The notes under the pieces: generated by a model
Told to the model about the DNA's origin: nothing
What the model saw: the letters and a program-made list of their open reading frames with translations, nothing else
Database searches by the model: none
Origin: Acidaminococcus intestini DSM 21505
Lineage (GTDB): Bacteria; Bacillota; Negativicutes; Acidaminococcales; Acidaminococcaceae
Direction: 5' to 3'
DNA: 43,434 bases
NCBI RefSeq assembly: GCF_000425045.1
Contig: NZ_AULA01000021.1
Coordinates: 1 to 43,434 of the forward strand
Program-made: the position numbers and the translations under genes
Shown: in pieces, positions 41,233 to 43,434 of the stretch
Layout: the number at the start of each line of letters is the position of its first letter
Position numbering within the stretch: position 1 is the stretch's first letter

Positions 41233-42981
41233 ATGACTGATCAAAAAATAAAGGAGCTGGAAACTAAAAAGGTGAAGGAAACCAAAGAAACCGAAAAGAA
41301 ACCGGCTGCAAAGAAGAAGACGGCGGCTAAATCGTCCGCTAAATCAGCCACGGCTAAAACAAAGACCAGTGGTAAGAAAGCTGCTCCCAAGAAAGATGCA
41401 GCGCCGCAAAAGACCACCGCTGAGTGGATTACTGAATTCGAAGCCTTGGCAAAAAAGAATTCAGGCGTTCTCACTTATAAGGAAATCCAGGATCGCATGC
41501 AGAATACAGATTCCATTTCCGTTGATGAAATGGATGAAATTTATTCAAAACTGGCAGAAAAGAATATCGAAGTTGTTGATGACCATGCCGAAGAGGAAGA
41601 ACCGGAAAACATGGACGATGAGGAACTGACCATTGAAGAGTCGGAACTGTCCAACCTGTCTGTCCCAGAAGGGGTCATCGTCGATGATCCTGTCCGTATG
41701 TATCTTAAGGAAATCGGCCGCGTGCCCCTGCTTTCAGGAAATGATGAAATCAAGCTGGCTAAACGGACCGATAAAGGCAATCAGGCCGCCGTCATTTTGG
41801 ACGGTCAGTCCCCGGAAGTTGAACGGGAACCTGTCAATAAGCGCCTGAGCGCGGCGAAGCTCCTCGATACGATCGAGCAATACCTCAAGGAAGAGGAAAT
41901 TTGGTGTGACAGCAGGACTGTATCCATCGTCTATCGCTTTATCCTAGCGGAAACGCAGGATAATCCAAGCCTTGATGAAGCAGCTATTGAAGCCTACAGC
42001 CCGGCCTTTACCGTAGATGAACGCAAGCGCCTGCAGCGGCTGCTTCTTGAAAAAGGGTATCATCTGACCCGTTCGCCCAAGACTGGCAGCGGAGATGAGG
42101 AAGTGGACGACAAGTCTTATCTGCCTGAGCTCTATGATCTGTTTGCCGCTGTTTCTGAAAAAGTTGAAACAAAACCGGACGAATCACTGAGCATCCGTCT
42201 TGAAGAGGACCGTAAGCGTTTTAACCGTGTCCTGCATCGGGCCGCTATGTGCGGTGAAAAAGCGAAGAAGGCCCTTTCGGAAGCCAACCTGCGGCTTGTT
42301 GTCTCCATTGCCAAACGGTATGTAGGCCGTGGCATGCTTTTCCTTGATTTGATCCAAGAGGGCAACCTGGGCCTCATTAAGGCTGTTGAAAAATTTGACT
42401 ATAATAAGGGATTCAAGTTCAGTACCTATGCTACTTGGTGGATCCGTCAGGCCATTACCCGTGCCATCGCTGACCAGGCCCGTACAATTCGTATTCCTGT
42501 ACATATGGTTGAAACCATCAATAAACTGGTTCGCGTTTCCCGCCAGCTCCTGCAGGAACTGGGCCGTGAACCGACTCCGGAAGAAATCGCCCAGGAAATG
42601 GATGTGCCTGTTGAACGGGTCCGGGAAATCCAGAAGATCGCCCAGGAACCGGTTTCCCTTGAAACGCCGATTGGCGAAGAAGAAGATTCCCATCTGGGAG
42701 ACTTTATTGAGGATCAAGAAGCTCCCTCACCAGCAGAAGCCGCTTCCTATACATTGCTTCAGGAACAGCTGGGAAAAGTCCTTCAGGAGCATTTGAGCCC
42801 CCGCGAACGGCGTGTCCTCGAATTGCGCTTTGGTCTTCTCGATGGACGTACGCGTACCCTCGAAGAAGTCGGTCAGTACTTTGGTGTGACCCGTGAACGG
42901 ATTCGTCAGATCGAAGCCAAGGCCCTGCGCAAGCTGAGAAGTCCGAAACGGAGCAAACCCCTCAAGGAATTCCTCGAGTAA
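41233..42981 (+). CDS. rpoD: Primary sigma factor RpoD (sigma-70/A)
   Basis: A 582-residue housekeeping sigma factor. The first 60 residues are Lys/Ala-rich ([17 protein letters not shown] and similar). Region 1.2 is [18 protein letters not shown] (about 150). Regions 2-3 run from [28 protein letters not shown] (from about 350). Region 4 contains [17 protein letters not shown] and [18 protein letters not shown]. Between 1.2 and 2 there is an insertion of roughly 170 residues, much longer than in Bacillus SigA and in the position of the proteobacterial non-conserved region. The ribosome site is GGGGAAGGAGGGA. Confidence 0.95.
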   Translation: MTDQKIKELETKKVKETKETEKKPAAKKKTAAKSSAKSATAKTKTSGKKAAPKKDAAPQKTTAEWITEFEALAKKNSGVLTYKEIQDRMQNTDSISVDEMDEIYSKLAEKNIEVVDDHAEEEEPENMDDEELTIEESELSNLSVPEGVIVDDPVRMYLKEIGRVPLLSGNDEIKLAKRTDKGNQAAVILDGQSPEVEREPVNKRLSAAKLLDTIEQYLKEEEIWCDSRTVSIVYRFILAETQDNPSLDEAAIEAYSPAFTVDERKRLQRLLLEKGYHLTRSPKTGSGDEEVDDKSYLPELYDLFAAVSEKVETKPDESLSIRLEEDRKRFNRVLHRAAMCGEKAKKALSEANLRLVVSIAKRYVGRGMLFLDLIQEGNLGLIKAVEKFDYNKGFKFSTYATWWIRQAITRAIADQARTIRIPVHMVETINKLVRVSRQLLQELGREPTPEEIAQEMDVPVERVREIQKIAQEPVSLETPIGEEEDSHLGDFIEDQEAPSPAEAASYTLLQEQLGKVLQEHLSPRERRVLELRFGLLDGRTRTLEEVGQYFGVTRERIRQIEAKALRKLRSPKRSKPLKEFLE

Positions 42982-42987
42982 GAAACG

Positions 42988-43017
42988 TTGACAGCGCATC
43001 TTTTTCTGGGGTATAAT
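42988..43017 (+). promoter_or_regulatory. Promoter of the CAT tRNA
   Basis: TTGACA (42988-42993), 18-bp spacer, TATAAT (43012-43017), seven bases after the rpoD stop. Confidence 0.85.
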
Positions 43018-43026
43018 TCCTACATT

Positions 43027-43101
43027 GGGCCTATAGCTCAGCGGTAGAGCCCCCGGCTCATAACCGGTTGGTCCTAGGTTCGAATCCTAGTGGGCCCACC
43101 A
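43027..43101 (+). tRNA. tRNA with CAT anticodon, probably Ile2 (lysidine type), otherwise Met
   Basis: A 75-base cloverleaf including encoded CCA. The acceptor is GGGCCTA/TGGGCCC. The anticodon stem CCCGG/CCGGT encloses loop CTCATAA, giving CAT. The acceptor pairs C4-G69 and C5-G68, and the CTCATAACCGGTTGGTC region resembles bacterial tRNA-Ile2, which TilS modifies to read AUA. Elongator Met is the alternative. The D-arm lacks the features of initiator tRNA. Confidence 0.8.
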
Positions 43102-43114
43102 ACTGTATAACTTG

Positions 43115-43151
43115 CAAGCCTCCTGTCCATGGACAGGAGGCTTGATCTTTT
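43115..43151 (+). terminator. Terminator after the CAT tRNA
   Basis: CAAGCCTCCTGTCC with GGACAGGAGGCTTG, a perfect 14-bp stem, then ATCTTTT. Confidence 0.85.
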
Positions 43152-43184
43152 AGGGAGCAAAAGAACGGCGTTCCCGTTTTTTCG

Positions 43185-43206
43185 GGTTCTTTGTCAAATT
43201 TTGGGG
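43185..43206. repeat. ISL3 terminal inverted repeat (right copy)
   Basis: GGTTCTTTGTCAAATTTTGGGG resembles the known ISL3-family end GG(C/T)TCTTTGTCAA and pairs with 291-312. Confidence 0.75.
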
Positions 43207-43217
43207 TGCTAAAGTGT

Positions 43218-43434
43218 CTATGCACTCCTGGAGAGGACATGCACTGAATACAGTGCGTGTCCTTTTTCGTTGCGTGTGTTAATGTACAAGATCCTATTAC
43301 GAAAGCGCTCAAAATTGCGCAGACCAAATGAGACACGTTTTAACACCTTGATTTTATTGTTGCAGCCTTCAGTAAAGCCGTTGGAGTAAGGATATATAAG
43401 GGCGCTCCTAATTTCTTCGTACCAATAGGTAAAG
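43218..43434 (-). CDS. ISL3-family transposase, C-terminal part (cut by window edge)
   Basis: The last 71 residues and stop codon of an ISL3 transposase. SNGFTEGCNNKIKVLKRVSF and FGLRNFERFRNRIL are the conserved C-terminal signature; they include the glutamate of the DDE triad (TEGCNNKIK). The reading frame is intact to the stop at 43218. The N-terminal part is outside the window on this side. Confidence 0.85.
   Translation of the reverse strand, partial: FTYWYEEIRSALIYPYSNGFTEGCNNKIKVLKRVSFGLRNFERFRNRILYINTRNEKGHALYSVHVLSRSA
43235..43267 (+). terminator. Plus-strand terminator inside the IS end
   Basis: GGACATGCACTG, AATA, CAGTGCGTGTCC, then TTTTT. It would stop plus-strand transcripts entering the IS antisense to the transposase. 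It overlaps the last transposase codons. Confidence 0.6.

Larger units (their letters stand above)
43185..43434 (-). mobile_element. ISL3-family insertion sequence, right partial copy
   Basis: The window ends inside an ISL3 element whose terminal repeat lies at 43185-43206, followed by the C-terminal end of a minus-strand transposase. It has the same orientation as the left-edge copy. Joining the window end to its start would give one element with its middle missing, consistent with a multi-copy IS. Confidence 0.82.

Noticed and set aside
1-43434. Composite transposon bounded by two ISL3 copies
   Set aside because: The copies are cut by the window edges and the interior holds essential genes (dnaG, rpoD, tRNAs). 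A sequence broken at a multi-copy IS explains the arrangement better.
1-43434. CRISPR arrays, rRNA genes, prophage or plasmid functions
   Set aside because: I saw no regularly spaced short repeats, no rRNA-like sequence, and no integrase, capsid or replication-initiator genes beyond the ISL3 ends.

Overview
The window is a block of bacterial chromosome of about 43 kb. Two observations together suggest a diderm Firmicute of the class Negativicutes, with an Acidaminococcaceae member such as Acidaminococcus as my best guess. Firmicute-type regulation is present: two T-box leaders, a CcpN-like repressor with its PpsR partner, and strong AAGGAGG ribosome sites. So are outer-membrane functions: an LptA-type LPS transport protein and an autotransporter beta-barrel. 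The taxonomy is inference; no rRNA gene is present. Both ends of the window lie inside ISL3-family insertion sequences on the minus strand (N-terminal coding part at the left edge, C-terminal part at the right edge). This is typical of a sequence broken at a repeated IS.

Layout. 1-312: left IS end. 481-3916: an AspT/YidE-type permease and, convergent to it, a TcyP-like cystine/dicarboxylate symporter, separated by a structured repeat (type B). 4116-5451: a DUF3793 protein and a flavodoxin behind a promoter with two TTAGT-N4-ACTAA operators. 5598-10956: a T-box leader, a MetNIQ-type ABC transporter and two M20 peptidase-family hydrolases. My reading of the specifier loop and antiterminator bulge favours cysteine rather than methionine as the sensed amino acid. 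11022-17899: a Trp T-box and a complete compact trpEGDCFBA operon, most junctions overlapping. 17946-22475: an OPT oligopeptide transporter behind a leader with its own terminator, a PqqD-like protein and a 2-hydroxycarboxylate (citrate/malate) transporter. 22561-24698: an ArnT/PMT-type glycosyltransferase and an unknown protein.

24749-25229: two tandem, nearly identical small RNA genes, each with its own promoter region and a different intrinsic terminator; they carry C-rich anti-Shine-Dalgarno motifs. They end directly against an autotransporter that has lost its 5' part. 26562-28726: tRNA-Gln, a cysteine-rich MarR regulator and a flavin disulfide reductase. 28735-33752: tRNA-Glu, an orphan FecCD permease, an M48 peptidase and a flavin reductase-like protein, flanked by two copies of a non-coding structured repeat (type A) and the second type-B repeat. 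The type-B repeat abuts a truncated, frameshifted YjiH-family gene. 34530-38645: PEP synthase, a CcpN-like repressor and the PpsR regulatory kinase/phosphorylase, a unit controlling pyruvate-to-PEP conversion; ppsR appears to start with AUA. 38651-43151: lptA (minus strand), dnaG, rpoD and a CAT-anticodon tRNA, probably Ile2.

The window combines housekeeping genes, amino-acid synthesis and uptake, and organic-acid and peptide transport, as expected of an anaerobe living on amino acids and organic acids. Its least explained content is non-coding: the twin sRNAs, the two structured repeat families and the short terminated leader near 18,000.
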